A stretch of DNA of 64,000 bases from Weissella koreensis KCTC 3621 (GTDB lineage: Bacteria > Bacillota > Bacilli > Lactobacillales > Lactobacillaceae). The position numbers were made by a program, and so were the translations under genes. This document shows positions 37,630-45,871 of the stretch, piece after piece; the stretch's first letter is position 1, and the number at the start of each line of letters is the position of its first letter. The stretch is from positions 124,001 to 188,000 of the forward strand of contig NZ_AKGG01000011.1 of NCBI RefSeq assembly GCF_000277645.1, given 5' to 3'. Under the pieces are notes generated by a model. The model was not told the origin of the DNA. It searched no databases and worked only from the letters and a program-made list of their open reading frames with translations.

Positions 37630-38498
37630 TATTTATATATCCACTCATCCTTTTGTTTTTGAACAGTTTTAAAAAGTGCCTTACTCATCTGATCATACCC
37701 CTTATTATTTGGATGATAATGATCTGAACTAGTAATATATTCGTTTTTATCTTTATTGGGACCATTTAAAGTCGATTTAACTACTTTATTATCTACTGTT
37801 CCTGTAAAAGACGCTGCTGATTGTTTTTTTAGCTTAGCCTGCTGTTTTTTGCTTTGAAACTGACCATAAGTAAGTTTATTAAAAACTGAAACATAATATG
37901 CATTATTATTCTCACGAGCTGTTTCACTATTTATTGAATTATAAAGATGCACAGCTTGATTAATATCAGGTCGATTAGCTAAATAAACATACAAAGGATT
38001 ATAATTTCCAAAAATAAATATAGGAGCATCTGGGTTCAAACTTCTAATGTAATTCATAAGTTCATTCAAACTATCAGAATATTCGTCTTTATGTGATTTT
38101 ACCTTTAACAAAATATCTTTTTCTTCTTTAGTTTGAATTAATTTAAATAATTCTTGTTGTAAGTCATTTCCACCTGATGTCATTACAATGATATCAGCCT
38201 CTTTAATATTTTTCTGTGCTATTCCATTTTTTTGAACACGCTTTAAAATTTGGTCGGAACGATCACCCGATTTACCATAATTATTGGTTTTAACCTTAAC
38301 ATGATCTTTTTTCTCAATTAATTTCGCAATTCTTTTTTCATAACCACCCTGATTAGTGGTATCTCCCACACCTTGTGTTAAAGAATCACCAACCGTCACT
38401 AATTGAACTTGATTCTTAACAATTTCCTTAGCCTCAATATACGGTGAAAGACTAAAACTAATCAATAATGTCATTAAAACGATTAGTATTCTTTTCAT
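37629..38498 (-). CDS. Secreted SGNH/GDSL-type hydrolase
   Basis: A 289-residue protein with a Sec signal peptide (MKRILIVLMTLLISFSLSPY, probable cut after EA near residue 24). SGNH blocks follow: VTVGDSLTQGVGD near residue 35 (catalytic Ser), the oxyanion Gly block, TSGGNDLQQ near residue 107 and SSDHYHPNNKGYDQM near residue 262 with the catalytic Asp-His. It probably acts on an envelope ester. It is first of an operon of six genes ending in dprA, with a GGGGGG ribosome site. Confidence 0.9.
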   Translation of the reverse strand: MKRILIVLMTLLISFSLSPYIEAKEIVKNQVQLVTVGDSLTQGVGDTTNQGGYEKRIAKLIEKKDHVKVKTNNYGKSGDRSDQILKRVQKNGIAQKNIKEADIIVMTSGGNDLQQELFKLIQTKEEKDILLKVKSHKDEYSDSLNELMNYIRSLNPDAPIFIFGNYNPLYVYLANRPDINQAVHLYNSINSETARENNNAYYVSVFNKLTYGQFQSKKQQAKLKKQSAASFTGTVDNKVVKSTLNGPNKDKNEYITSSDHYHPNNKGYDQMSKALFKTVQKQKDEWIYK

Positions 38499-38672
38499 AA
38501 TCGATCCCCCCTTTCACGCAGAAATTAATTATACCAAATAAAATTCAAGACATTTCTAATCATTATACTTTATTTTTAGTAAATTCTAACATAATACCTT
38601 TTCCTAATCATGAATTAACAATTATTAAGACCTTATTTTAAGGATGATATACTAAATTATTTCTGTTAAATG

Positions 38673-38706
38673 AAAAAAAATAGAACTGAAACAAGTTCCA
38701 GCACTA
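38673..38706 (-). terminator. Terminator after the first DegV gene
   Basis: On the minus strand TAGTGCTGGAA pairs with TTTCAGTTCTA (one mismatch) over a 4-base loop and is followed by eight T. It lies 18 bp after the stop of the gene ending at 38724. Confidence 0.7.
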
Positions 38707-38723
38707 TTCTTCATTAGTAATAA

Positions 38724-39578
38724 TTAATATTGTTTTAAATAACTAAGCCCAAATGCACCAGCGCCAGTATGCGTTGATACAACTGGTGTCGTTTGTTGAA
38801 CATGAACTTGGGCTTCAGGAAACTCAGTTCTTAAAATATCAGCTAATTCTTGCGCCAATTCTGGAATTCCAGCATGTGATAATCCAATTCTTTGAATACC
38901 TTTAGCTTCATGCATTTGATCCACAATTTTCTTCAAATAGTTCTTAATTGTTTTTGACCCACGTCCTTTAGTCTCGGCAATAATGTCACCATTAACAATA
39001 TGAGCCCCAATTTTAATATTTAACAAACCACTAATAAAGCCAGTTGCTTTCGAAATACGTCCACCCGCTGTTAAATTATCTAAAGAACTCAAAGTTAAGT
39101 ACAATTCCGTATTTGCATGAACCGCTTTAATTTCTTGCATAATTTCTGTCGCAGACTTACCTTGTTGGGCTAATTCAGCAGCCTTAATTGCTTGGAACCC
39201 TAATGCACAATCAATGAAGGTTGAATCAATAACATGAATTTTATCAGTTTCCAACATCTTAGCTGCTTGTTGTGCAGTGTCAAAAGTCCCTGACAAACCT
39301 GGAGTTAAGTGAATACTAATAATTTCCACATCATCATCATTAGCTAATAAATCTTCATAAGCATCGGTAAAAACACCCAATGCAGGAGTTGATGTCTTAG
39401 GTAGATTTTTGGCCTGTGCCATTTTATCCATGAATTCCTCACGTGATAAATCAACACCATCTGTATACGTCTTATCATCAATCATAACATTCAAAGGAAT
39501 TACTTTAATCCCCAAATCCTTAATTTCTGCATCTGACAAAACTGCCGTCGAATCGGTTACAATTTTAACTTTAGTCAT
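38724..39578 (-). CDS. DegV family fatty-acid-binding protein (FakB-like), copy 1
   Basis: A 284-residue DegV-fold protein. The N-terminal VTDSTAVLS is followed by TSTPALGVF near residue 60, SIHLTPGLSGTFDTA near residue 84, the TAGGRISKATGF stretch near residue 166 and a C-terminal STHTGAGAFGLSY. These positions hold the fatty-acid head group in FakB proteins. It would present fatty acids to FakA. It is adjacent to a second, diverged copy; the two probably prefer different acyl chains, which is inference. Confidence 0.88.
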   Translation of the reverse strand: MTKVKIVTDSTAVLSDAEIKDLGIKVIPLNVMIDDKTYTDGVDLSREEFMDKMAQAKNLPKTSTPALGVFTDAYEDLLANDDDVEIISIHLTPGLSGTFDTAQQAAKMLETDKIHVIDSTFIDCALGFQAIKAAELAQQGKSATEIMQEIKAVHANTELYLTLSSLDNLTAGGRISKATGFISGLLNIKIGAHIVNGDIIAETKGRGSKTIKNYLKKIVDQMHEAKGIQRIGLSHAGIPELAQELADILRTEFPEAQVHVQQTTPVVSTHTGAGAFGLSYLKQY

Positions 39579-39622
39579 CTTTCTCTCCTACCTAATAAAT
39601 GTAATACTAATAATTTAATTTT

Positions 39623-40489
39623 TTACAAACTTTCTGGATCACGCATCCAAGCAACCGCTAATGCTCCCTGACCCAAATGGGTTCCTACCACCGGACCAAA
39701 ATAAGAAAGTTCAAAGTTCAATTCAGGATACATTCCTTCAAGCTCTTGACGCCACTTCTCGCCTTCAATTGGATCATTTGCATGAATAACCAATGGTTTC
39801 AAAGGATAATCAGTATTCATCAATACATCCTTAAAAATGGCTTCAACTCGTTTTTTAGCTTTCTTCATTGAACGAACTTTTTCAAATGGGACAATATAGT
39901 TTGAATCGTTATCAAAGGTTAAAATTGGTTTAACCTTTAACATTGTTCCAATAATGGCCCCAGCATTTGACAAACGTCCGCCACGCACTAAATTATTCAA
40001 ATCATCAACTACGAAATATTCATCTATCGAATCACGAAGTTGATCTAAAGTTGATAAAATTTCATCAACACTTTTGTCATCTTGTGCCATTTTAGCAGCT
40101 TTTAAAACCAACCATCCCATCAAACGAACCGTTATTTTTGAATCATATGGAATAACTTCCAAACCATCAATTTTATCTGCAATTGATGCTACATTATTGA
40201 TAAACCCTGAAATTGTAGATGCTAAGTGAATTGAAATTACTTTATCATAGCCTTCGGATTTCAAATCTTCATAAATTTCCATCAATTCTCCAATAGCTGG
40301 TTGGGAAGTTGATGGAAATGAATCTGAAGTTTTTAATTTCTCATAAAACTGTTTTGGTGTAATTTCAGTTCCTTCTTTATACGCCTTACCATCTAAAATA
40401 ATTGGAATTGGAATTACTTTAATATTGTATCGTTCAGCCTCTTCAGAGCTAATTGTTGCCGTTGAATCGGTCATAATTGCAATCTTCAT
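39623..40489 (-). CDS. DegV family fatty-acid-binding protein (FakB-like), copy 2
   Basis: A 288-residue paralogue of the next gene downstream. Motifs are MTDSTATIS at the N-terminus, TSQPAIGELMEIY near residue 60, SIHLASTISGFINN near residue 85, LVRGGRLSNAGAIIG near residue 165 and VGTHLGQGALAVAW at the C-terminus. It ends 44 bp before copy 1. Ribosome site AAAGAGA. It is likely a FakA partner in fatty acid uptake. Confidence 0.88.
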   Translation of the reverse strand: MKIAIMTDSTATISSEEAERYNIKVIPIPIILDGKAYKEGTEITPKQFYEKLKTSDSFPSTSQPAIGELMEIYEDLKSEGYDKVISIHLASTISGFINNVASIADKIDGLEVIPYDSKITVRLMGWLVLKAAKMAQDDKSVDEILSTLDQLRDSIDEYFVVDDLNNLVRGGRLSNAGAIIGTMLKVKPILTFDNDSNYIVPFEKVRSMKKAKKRVEAIFKDVLMNTDYPLKPLVIHANDPIEGEKWRQELEGMYPELNFELSYFGPVVGTHLGQGALAVAWMRDPESL

Positions 40490-40602
40490 AAATAAATCTC
40501 TTTTCTAATCTAAAAATATTTGGGCATCTAAATAATTCAAATAATAAATTAATTATTCATTATACGCTGTTCCACTAGAACTGACTAGCTTCCACCCGAG
40601 AT

Positions 40603-41019
40603 TTACAATCCTTTTTGAATTGATTTGTCCAATCGATTTATTAAAATTTGCAACATTGACTTTTCTTCTTCAGACCAAACGGAAAAAATTTGTTGCTCAG
40701 TCGCCTGATACTGTGCTTTAATTTTGGCCAAACTTTCTGCCCCTAACGGTGTAACTTGATATATAAAATGTCGATGATCATGGCCAACAACCTGATGTTC
40801 AATCATCTTTTTTTTCATTAAAGCATTTAACTGTCGTGAGAGGGTTGAAGTATCTAACCCTGTTGTTTGGCTCAATTGATCTTGAGTATCAAATTCATTG
40901 TCCACTTTCATTAAAAGATGCCATTCTGCAATGGTTATTTTATAATCTTTCATAATTTCTTTTAAAATTTTTTGAAAATCTTTATCTGTTTCATGTAATG
41001 CATTTAAAATTTCTTTCAT
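40603..41019 (-). CDS. MarR family transcriptional regulator
   Basis: A 138-residue winged-helix protein. The helix-turn-helix is in TQDQLSQTTGLDTSTLSRQLNALMKKKMI (about residues 45-75), followed by the beta-wing HDHRHFIYQVTPLG. A TTG six bases upstream of the ATG is in frame, but GGGAGGAG fits the ATG at 41019. It lies upstream of the DegV pair, 113 bp away. The target genes cannot be read from the sequence; autoregulation is usual for the family. Confidence 0.88.
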   Translation of the reverse strand: MKEILNALHETDKDFQKILKEIMKDYKITIAEWHLLMKVDNEFDTQDQLSQTTGLDTSTLSRQLNALMKKKMIEHQVVGHDHRHFIYQVTPLGAESLAKIKAQYQATEQQIFSVWSEEEKSMLQILINRLDKSIQKGL

Positions 41020-41328
41020 TAGCAACTCCTCCCAATAGGACTAGCTCAATTTTAAATAATCTTAAATCATGGCTACTTTTTCTCAAAATTTAAAAATAAA
41101 AGTGCTTAATAAATATTATAATCGCTTCCATGGTAGTTTCCTATTAAATTTTATGATAAGAATAAATATATTTAAAAATAAAGAATAATATTATCCATGT
41201 TTTATTTAAATTATATTTTTCACATTCCGCCGATTAGATTTAAAAAATATTTAGTGTTTATATAAGTTTATAAAAAGGCTGGGACAGACTGTCCCAACCT
41301 TAAAAATTTTTAGAAATTTAACAATAGC
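41020..41328. other. Intergenic region between MarR gene and nox
   Basis: About 309 bp of AT-rich sequence. It holds the nox terminator at its right end and the MarR promoter region at its left (a minus-strand TATAAT near 41118-41123). No open frame or RNA structure beyond these was recognised. Confidence 0.5.
41272..41302 (-). terminator. Terminator after nox
   Basis: On the minus strand AAGGTTGGGACAG and TGTCCCAGCCTT form a long stem with a tiny loop, followed by TTTTT. The near-perfect symmetry could also work on the plus strand. Confidence 0.85.
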
Positions 41329-42663
41329 TTATTGCTTTGCTGCTGCCATAGCCACTGCCCCTAAGAAATTAATTGGTTGGCTGAAATTTGGTTGGAATAA
41401 GAAGTCTGAAAGCGCTAATTCATCAATTGTCATCTTATTTTGAATCGCTAATGATAAGGCATTAGCAGTTTGTGAAATATCATGTTCAGAATAAAATGAT
41501 CCACCCAAAACAGCCCGAGTGTTTTCATCCCAAACCAAAGTAGCACGTACAGGGGTTGTCGTTAACATGAAATCAGGTCGATAATCTTGTTCAATGGTAA
41601 CGGTCTTGATTCCTTCAATACCACGTGCTTGAGCTAATTGCTGATTTAATCCAGAACTGGCCATTGCCTTACCATAAAGCTCAACAGCCGACGTTGCTTG
41701 AGTTCCCAAGTATGCTACAGTGGGCTTCAAAATGTTTTTACCAACTAAAATTCCTTGGCGTACTGCATTTGTTGCCAATGGAATGTAGTCATCTTGCTGT
41801 GTTGGATTATAAAATACAGTCGCAGAATCACCAGCCGCATAAACATCTTTAACTGAAGTTTGCATATACTTATCAACAATAATAGCTCCATTCTTAATCA
41901 TATCAACTTGCCCAGTAAATAAATCAGTCCGTGGTAAGAATCCAATTCCTAAGACAACAATATCTGCTTCATAAGATCCCTTATCAGTTGTTACCTTAAC
42001 ACCGTCATCAGTAGATTCAAACGCTTGTACCATTTGCCCTAAGCCTAAAGTAACATCGTGTTTTTGATATTCAATCTCAACTTCATCCGTAATATCTTTA
42101 TCAAAGTTTTTTGCCAGAACCCGATCAAGACCATCGATCAAAGTTGTTTTAATTCCGCTTACTGAAAATTGTTCTGCAATTTCAGCTCCAATATATCCAG
42201 CCCCGATTACGATCGCTGATTTAACATCTTTGACGGCCTCATTAATAGCTTTGGCATCATCCCAATTCTTGCATAGATAAATATTTTTTCCATTAATTCC
42301 AGGAATTGGTGGCATAACTGGCTTTGAACCAGTTGTCACAACAATTTTATCGAATTTTTCAGTTTTCTCTTGTTGATTCTCCAAGTTTTGATATGTTACA
42401 ACTTTATTTTCCAAGTCAACATTCGTAACTTCATGCTGCATCTTCATATCAATACCATCATTTTTCATGGCTTCAACTGAATCATAAAACATTTTCTCAG
42501 GGTCAGAAACGTGGTTACCTACCCATAGAGCAATTCCACATGAAAGAAAAGAGACAGTATCATTCTTTTCAAAAACTGTAATTTCAGCCGTTGGATCTGT
42601 TTCTAGAATTCCACGAGCTGAGAAAATACCTGCATGAGTACATCCGATAATTGCAACTTTCAT
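41329..42663 (-). CDS. nox: NADH oxidase (FAD-dependent, H2O-forming type)
   Basis: Reoxidises NADH with oxygen, freeing heterofermenters from ethanol formation. A 444-residue pyridine nucleotide-disulfide oxidoreductase. The FAD site VAIIGCTHAG is at residue 3, the redox cysteine is exactly Cys42 (SFLSCG), the NADH site AIVIGAGYIGAEIAEQ lies near residue 151 and VYAAGDSATV near residue 274. The ATG at 42663 follows GGAGG at eight bases. A longer in-frame start 36 bases upstream lacks support. It has its own promoter, operator-like repeat and terminator. Confidence 0.93.
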   Translation of the reverse strand: MKVAIIGCTHAGIFSARGILETDPTAEITVFEKNDTVSFLSCGIALWVGNHVSDPEKMFYDSVEAMKNDGIDMKMQHEVTNVDLENKVVTYQNLENQQEKTEKFDKIVVTTGSKPVMPPIPGINGKNIYLCKNWDDAKAINEAVKDVKSAIVIGAGYIGAEIAEQFSVSGIKTTLIDGLDRVLAKNFDKDITDEVEIEYQKHDVTLGLGQMVQAFESTDDGVKVTTDKGSYEADIVVLGIGFLPRTDLFTGQVDMIKNGAIIVDKYMQTSVKDVYAAGDSATVFYNPTQQDDYIPLATNAVRQGILVGKNILKPTVAYLGTQATSAVELYGKAMASSGLNQQLAQARGIEGIKTVTIEQDYRPDFMLTTTPVRATLVWDENTRAVLGGSFYSEHDISQTANALSLAIQNKMTIDELALSDFLFQPNFSQPINFLGAVAMAAAKQ

Positions 42664-42684
42664 TAGTCCATCCTCCGATAATAA

Positions 42685-42698
42685 AAAAAACGCTTTCA
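42685..42698 (-). promoter_or_regulatory. cre-like site in the nox leader
   Basis: On the minus strand TGAAAGCGTTTTTT matches the cre consensus except at the last two bases. It lies between the putative promoter and the nox start, so CcpA could act as a roadblock. Confidence 0.35.
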
Positions 42699-42699
42699 T

Positions 42700-42720
42700 T
42701 TGTATAAGTCAATTATACAA
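42700..42720 (-). promoter_or_regulatory. Perfect inverted repeat overlapping the nox promoter
   Basis: TTGTATAA and TTATACAA are perfect 8-bp arms around a 5-bp centre. The arm distal to nox contains the minus-strand -10 TATAAT, so a bound dimer would block the polymerase. The regulator is unknown. The arms resemble, but do not match, a Rex box (TTGTGAA...). Confidence 0.5.
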
Positions 42721-42770
42721 CGTTAGCGTCTTTTTTCACATACTATCTTTTAAAGAATATATATTTATAA

Positions 42771-44183
42771 TTATTTCGACTTACGATCATTGTTTTTAAT
42801 AGGTAATGTAATTCTAAAAATCGACCCATGACCTTCAGCAGATTCCAAGATGATGGTCCCACCATAGCCCTCAATCAATTTTTGAGCAATACTTAAGCCC
42901 AAACCATTTCCACCTTGCTTACGTGATCGAGCTTTATCAACACGATAAAAGCGATCAAAAACATGATGGGCTTCCTCAGGACTAATCCCTTCACCAAAAT
43001 CTTGTACCGCAATCTGAACTTGTCCTCCATTACGTGACACAGAATAGTGAATTTCTTTGCGATCGCGTGAGTATTTCACAGCATTATCAGATAAAATAAT
43101 CATAATTTGCTCCAAATGATCTCGTGACATATTTACAAAAGTTGGATGTTTTAAATCATCATCCAGAATAAAAGTAAAATCATCATGGATCATTTTGAAA
43201 TTATTATATACTAAGGTTACCACTTCACGAATATCAGTATTTCCATCTTTAAAAGCTAATTCCACTTGGTCTGCACGTGTCAAATCCAACATTTCTTGGA
43301 CCAATCCTTGCATCCGGCTAATTTCCTTTAAAGATGCTTCAATTGATTCATTTAAAATCTTAGGATCATCCTTACCCCAACGGTTTAAGAGTTCCATATG
43401 GCCCTTAACAATTGCTACTGGCGTACGAAGTTCGTGCGAAACATCTTCCACAAACTGATGTTGAGCCATCATAGTATGTTGCATTTGATCTAAACTACGA
43501 TTCACAATTTTACCTAAATCAGTTATTTCATCATTTCTAGTTCCATCTGAGTCAACTCGAGCCTGCGATTGAGAATCAATTCTAGCTGAATCTACCACTT
43601 TTTTAATATCATCCATCGGTCTCAACAGATAATCAGCTAACCAGTAACCCCAAATTGCAGTAAAGAAAACTCCCAAAAGTGTTGCTATAATCGTAATCAT
43701 ATAAATTCGATTAAATAAACGGTTAAATTGTTCTAAATTATTATCTAATCGAATGACTCCGATCGTTTTACCATTTTTATTATGAATGGTTTTATAACCA
43801 ACCAATGTTTGATTACCATTTTGGTCATGTTCTAAATGAATCTTTCTATTTTCTAAATTAATCATTGCCGGTTTATGTTTGGGATAAACTTGATACGATC
43901 CATCGTAAATTATGATTTTAAAGTCAGGGCGCATAGTTTCTACCAATCCGACCTCTTGTTTTTGTGACAAGGCGTTATCTCCAATAATCGCTGATTCAAT
44001 TTCTTGCGATTTAACCTTGTCAATTGGGACCTTTTCTAATCGTTGGGCTACCCAATTAAGAGATTCCCGCGATGAAATTTTTTCATCCACCAACATACGA
44101 TTAGCAAATGCCATAATTAAAATGTAACTAAAAATTATAAATATTAAAAAAATCCCAATGCTGAGCCCATGGCCCACTTCCAT
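42771..44183 (-). CDS. Sensor histidine kinase (ArlS/CovS-like), N-terminus apparently frameshifted
   Basis: Membrane sensor of a two-component system. It has a membrane helix at the N-terminus, an extracytoplasmic loop, a second helix near residues 160-185, HAMP, then the H-box VEDVSHELRTPVAIVKGHMELL near residue 245 and ATPase boxes SDNAVKYS, QDFGEGI and GGNGLGLSIAQKLIEGYGG. Another frame starting at an ATG at 44242 reads the leader MDKTAIVKNN through KWAMGSALGFF, then stops. Adding one T to the seven-T tract at 44146-44152 fuses both into 491 codons. The ATG at 44183 has only a weak ribosome site. Confidence 0.85.
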   Translation of the reverse strand: MEVGHGLSIGIFLIFIIFSYILIMAFANRMLVDEKISSRESLNWVAQRLEKVPIDKVKSQEIESAIIGDNALSQKQEVGLVETMRPDFKIIIYDGSYQVYPKHKPAMINLENRKIHLEHDQNGNQTLVGYKTIHNKNGKTIGVIRLDNNLEQFNRLFNRIYMITIIATLLGVFFTAIWGYWLADYLLRPMDDIKKVVDSARIDSQSQARVDSDGTRNDEITDLGKIVNRSLDQMQHTMMAQHQFVEDVSHELRTPVAIVKGHMELLNRWGKDDPKILNESIEASLKEISRMQGLVQEMLDLTRADQVELAFKDGNTDIREVVTLVYNNFKMIHDDFTFILDDDLKHPTFVNMSRDHLEQIMIILSDNAVKYSRDRKEIHYSVSRNGGQVQIAVQDFGEGISPEEAHHVFDRFYRVDKARSRKQGGNGLGLSIAQKLIEGYGGTIILESAEGHGSIFRITLPIKNNDRKSK

Positions 44184-44258
44184 TTAAGTGACAAACCTGG
44201 CTTTTGCTTGGGATTATTTTTAACAATGGCTGTTTTATCCATTGTATCTCTCCAAATT

Positions 44259-44948
44259 CTATTGACGCATCACATAACCGGTTCCACGAACAGTTTGAAT
44301 ATATGAAGTTTTAGAGTCACTATAATCAATTTTATTACGTAGGTAACGGATATAAACATCTACAACATTGGTTTCAACGTTATCATCATATCCCCAAACC
44401 TTGGCCAAAAGTACTTCTCTTGATTGAACAACATTAATATTCTCCATCAAAATAACAAGTAATTCATATTCGCGTTTCGTTAAATTGATAATTTCATCAC
44501 CACGTCGCGCAATTCGATTTTCTTTTTCAACCACCAAATCACGATACTTTACAATACTTTGATGACTAGCATGCTCTTCAGTTTCAATATTAATTCGACG
44601 CAATAAAGCCCGGATACGTGCCAACAATTCTTCAATTGCAAACGGCTTTACAACATAATCGTCAGCCCCATAGTCTAACCCTGAAACGCGATCAATAACT
44701 GAATCACGAGCCGTCATCATAATAATAGGTGTGTTTTTGACTTCTCGAAGTCTACGTGCAACTTCTAACCCACTTAATTCTGGTAACATTAGATCTAATA
44801 GAATCAAATCGAAATTTTCTTCTAACGATATTTCTAACCCAGTTCGACCATTATCGGCAACTGTCGTTTCATAGCCTTCATGTTGTAATTCTAACTCAAC
44901 AAATCGTGCTAAATTTTCCTCATCTTCAATTATCAAAATTTTATTCAT
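44259..44948 (-). CDS. OmpR-family response regulator (ArlR/CovR-like)
   Basis: Partner of the adjacent histidine kinase. A 229-residue protein with the receiver acidic pair EDEEN near residue 8, phospho-acceptor Asp in LILLDLMLPELSG near residue 52, Thr in MMTARD near residue 79 and Lys in VVKPF near residue 101. The C-terminal winged helix has NLTKREYELLVILMEN and ETNVVDVYIRYLRNKID. Its stop is 16 bp from the kinase's ancestral start. An imperfect promoter with a 6-3-6 inverted repeat lies about 40 bp upstream. Confidence 0.92.
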   Translation of the reverse strand: MNKILIIEDEENLARFVELELQHEGYETTVADNGRTGLEISLEENFDLILLDLMLPELSGLEVARRLREVKNTPIIMMTARDSVIDRVSGLDYGADDYVVKPFAIEELLARIRALLRRINIETEEHASHQSIVKYRDLVVEKENRIARRGDEIINLTKREYELLVILMENINVVQSREVLLAKVWGYDDNVETNVVDVYIRYLRNKIDYSDSKTSYIQTVRGTGYVMRQ

Positions 44949-45106
44949 CTTAGCACCCTATTCTTTCAAAACATTATTTTTAACAAACTTATTAAGTTTA
45001 ACATAAATATCTAATTTTCATCAAGTAAATACTAATTTAATAGAGTTTTTTCATATTTAACGCAGCGAGGTATTATATTGCATACAATTTAAAAATATTT
45101 TTAACT

Positions 45107-45871
45107 TTAATTCTCAGAATTTATTACTTTTAGTTGATGAATCTTAATCAAACCCAAGGTTATTGGTAACACCATAATAACACCAAAAAAGGCATACAGC
45201 ATTGATAAAATAGCTGAAACTAATAATTTAGAATTAACGATATCTCCAATACCATAATTAAGTTTAGCAAACATAATTCCCAAGCTCAAAAAATCAGCCA
45301 TAAAACCAAATAAAACAGTATTTAAAGCCGTTCCTATAATTTGATAACCTAGTTGGTAACCTGATCGTATTAATTTATTTACTTCCATATCTGGGTGGTG
45401 TTCCATAATCTCAGATAATCCTGATGTAATTGCTACAGACGCTTCAGCGATTGCTCCAAGTGTTGCTAACAGTGCGGCTGCAATTCCCAACTGCCCAAAA
45501 TTTAAACCAATTTGCAAAGATAAGCCTTCCAACTCTTCTGAATTTTCAACGGTAAATCCTTGTACAAAGTTTAAATGTTCAACAGGAATAATCACCAAAA
45601 TTAAAATCAACATAACGATTAAACTACTTTTCAATGATACCATCGTAGTTTCTTCATCAGCTCCAGCACTATATATCGTAATCAATAAGACCAAACTACT
45701 CCCAATTAATAACACCATAAACATACTAAATCCCCAACTAATTAAGAGAAGCATGCCCATTAATAAAATAAAATTAATCCATAGACTAACAAAAGCACCC
45801 ATTCCTTTTTTACCACCAATAACTACCATTAATACTAGTAAAATGAGTGCTAAAACGAATGTAACTGACAT
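45107..45871 (-). CDS. YibE/F family membrane protein, short partner
   Basis: A 254-residue polytopic membrane protein with about seven helices. It contains the YibE/F-typical AAALLATLGAIAEASVAITSGLSEI segment and GYQLGYQIIGTALNTVLFGF. Function is not known; transport has been suggested for the family. It overlaps the longer YibE/F gene by one base, and the ATG follows AAAAGGAGG. The two products probably form one complex. Confidence 0.85.
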   Translation of the reverse strand: MSVTFVLALILLVLMVVIGGKKGMGAFVSLWINFILLMGMLLLISWGFSMFMVLLIGSSLVLLITIYSAGADEETTMVSLKSSLIVMLILILVIIPVEHLNFVQGFTVENSEELEGLSLQIGLNFGQLGIAAALLATLGAIAEASVAITSGLSEIMEHHPDMEVNKLIRSGYQLGYQIIGTALNTVLFGFMADFLSLGIMFAKLNYGIGDIVNSKLLVSAILSMLYAFFGVIMVLPITLGLIKIHQLKVINSEN

